5,801 bases of DNA from Lachnospiraceae bacterium (GTDB lineage: Bacteria > Bacillota > Clostridia > Lachnospirales > Lachnospiraceae). Below, piece by piece: positions 5,498-5,801 of this stretch. The notes beneath the pieces were generated by a model. The model ran no database searches, was not told the origin of the DNA, and worked only from the letters and a program-made list of their open reading frames with translations. Position numbers and translations under genes: made by a program. Every line of letters begins with the position of its first letter. Position 1 is the first letter of the stretch. The stretch lies in contig CAAEAB010000081.1 of assembly GCA_900753685.1 (NCBI GenBank), positions 1 through 5,801 on the forward strand. The letters are read 5' to 3'.

Positions 5498-5767
5498 ATG
5501 AGTAGCAATTATATCATTACAATCGGTCGAGAGTTTGGCAGTGGCGGCCTTGAAATTGGTCAAAAACTGGCAGACAAACTTGGAATTAAATGTTATAAAT
5601 GTTATGACAAGGAATTGATTAACATGGTTGCCGAAGAAAAAGGATTCAAAAAAGAAGTCCTTGAAAAAATGGATGAAAAGAAAGGAAGCTTTCTTATCGA
5701 ACCATCCCTCGGGCTGTTTAAAACCAGGTCATATCCTTTTCGGCTACCCCATTTTGTATCCGTGTAA
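5498..5767 (+). CDS. Cytidylate kinase-like family protein, second paralog, N-terminal part only (gene split by inversion)
   Basis: The ATG at 5498 has AAAAAGGGGG seven bases upstream. The first 30 residues match the intact paralog at 25 positions, including the P-loop ITIGREFGSGGLEIG. Similarity continues through CYDKELI and VLEKMDEK to about L71 (codon 5708-5710, aligned with L68 of the first copy). After that the frame reads only a non-homologous tail to a TAA at 5765-5767, giving 89 residues instead of about 200. The missing downstream part of the family appears on the opposite strand directly after the junction. As written the product lacks the Walker B-like and lid regions and should not be a functional kinase. 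It could be the OFF state of an invertible gene, a fixed broken gene, or an assembly product. Confidence 0.75.
   Translation: MSSNYIITIGREFGSGGLEIGQKLADKLGIKCYKCYDKELINMVAEEKGFKKEVLEKMDEKKGSFLIEPSLGLFKTRSYPFRLPHFVSV
5588..5605 (+). repeat. 9-bp in-frame tandem duplication in the second paralog
   Basis: AAATGTTAT occurs twice in a row (5588-5596, 5597-5605). It turns the expected LGIKCYDKEL into LGIKCYKCYDKEL, adding three residues relative to the first paralog (LGIGFYDKNL). The insertion is in frame, so it does not by itself break the gene. Confidence 0.75.
5678..5695. repeat. 7-bp inverted repeat just before the inversion junction
   Basis: AAGAAAG (5678-5684) is followed after GAAG by its reverse complement CTTTCTT (5689-5695). 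The small hairpin ends about 13 bp before the junction. It may be chance, a pause site that favours template switching, or part of a recombination site. Confidence 0.4.
5708..5713. other. Inversion junction inside the second kinase-like gene
   Basis: Forward-strand homology to the intact paralog runs to about 5710, and reverse-strand homology to a later part of the same family starts at 5713-5715. The switch is therefore confined to roughly CTCGGG. The surrounding CCCTCGGG is nearly self-complementary (CCC/GGG arms), a short sequence that could be shared by both ends of the inverted segment. The second end lies beyond the window, so the repeat arms cannot be compared. Confidence 0.65.
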
Positions 5768-5801
5768 AATTCATAATAAGATGAACGCACTTTATCTATA
5801 T
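5713..5801 (-). pseudogene. C-terminal part of a cytidylate-kinase-like gene on the opposite strand (inverted fragment)
   Basis: Read on the minus strand from the window edge to 5713, this fragment encodes I-D-K-V-R-S followed by SYYEFYTDTKWGSRKGYDLV and L-N-S. It aligns without gaps to residues 150-178 of the intact paralog, with 19 of 29 positions identical, including the family-typical SYYxFYTDxKWG and DLVxNS motifs. The reading after LNS (PRDGSIRK...) is simply the antisense of the forward gene and is not homologous. The fragment has no start of its own here and enters from outside the window. The best explanation is that it is the inverted continuation of the gene starting at 5498. The alternative is the broken end of a third paralog facing it. 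Confidence 0.75.

Noticed and set aside
5602..5709. Minus-strand frame continuing past the inverted fragment (PRDGSIRKLPFF...)
   Set aside because: This part is the exact antisense of the forward kinase-like gene and has no family similarity; only the 5713-5801 portion is a real coding fragment.

Overview
The window looks like chromosomal DNA from a low-to-moderate G+C Firmicute, most likely a clostridial gut-type organism such as a Lachnospiraceae member. The grounds are the gene set (a TIGR03960 radical SAM protein, its DUF2344 partner and a short RNase E/G in tight succession), strong AGGAGG-type ribosome binding sites, some TTG/GTG starts, and A+T-rich intergenic DNA with textbook sigma-A promoter elements. 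Genus cannot be fixed from the sequence alone. All confident genes lie on the + strand.

Region 1 (1-259) is the 3' end of a small one-pass membrane protein that I do not recognise. Region 2 (about 248-4517) is a compact operon of four overlapping genes behind an extended -10 promoter: a TIGR03960-type radical SAM protein, the DUF2344/TIGR03936 radical SAM-linked protein (TTG start), ribonuclease G/E (rng), and a small PAP2-family membrane phosphatase (TTG start). The overlaps of 17, 4 and 8 nt imply translational coupling. The first three genes are a known clostridial neighbourhood. The PAP2 gene sits where, as I recall, many relatives carry rplU.

Region 3 (4518-5801) holds two paralogous cytidylate-kinase-like genes (Cytidylate_kin2 type), each with its own promoter and a poly-G ribosome binding site. 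The first (4639-5238) is intact, has a near-consensus promoter and is followed by a good intrinsic terminator at 5272-5307. The second starts at 5498 and its first ~71 codons closely match the first. At about 5708-5713 the homology stops, and the conserved C-terminal part of the same family continues at once on the opposite strand, running from the window edge back to the junction. The simplest reading is an intragenic inversion of about 330 bp whose far end lies outside the window. It could be a phase-variable (invertible) segment, a fixed inactivating inversion, or an assembly chimera.

The DNA before the second paralog is dense in short repeats: ACTGGT three times at exact 21-bp spacing up to an extended -10 element, and an 11-bp perfect tandem duplication at the expected transcription start. 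This suggests that the second paralog is differently regulated from the first. The split second paralog and its unusual upstream region are the most interesting parts of the window.
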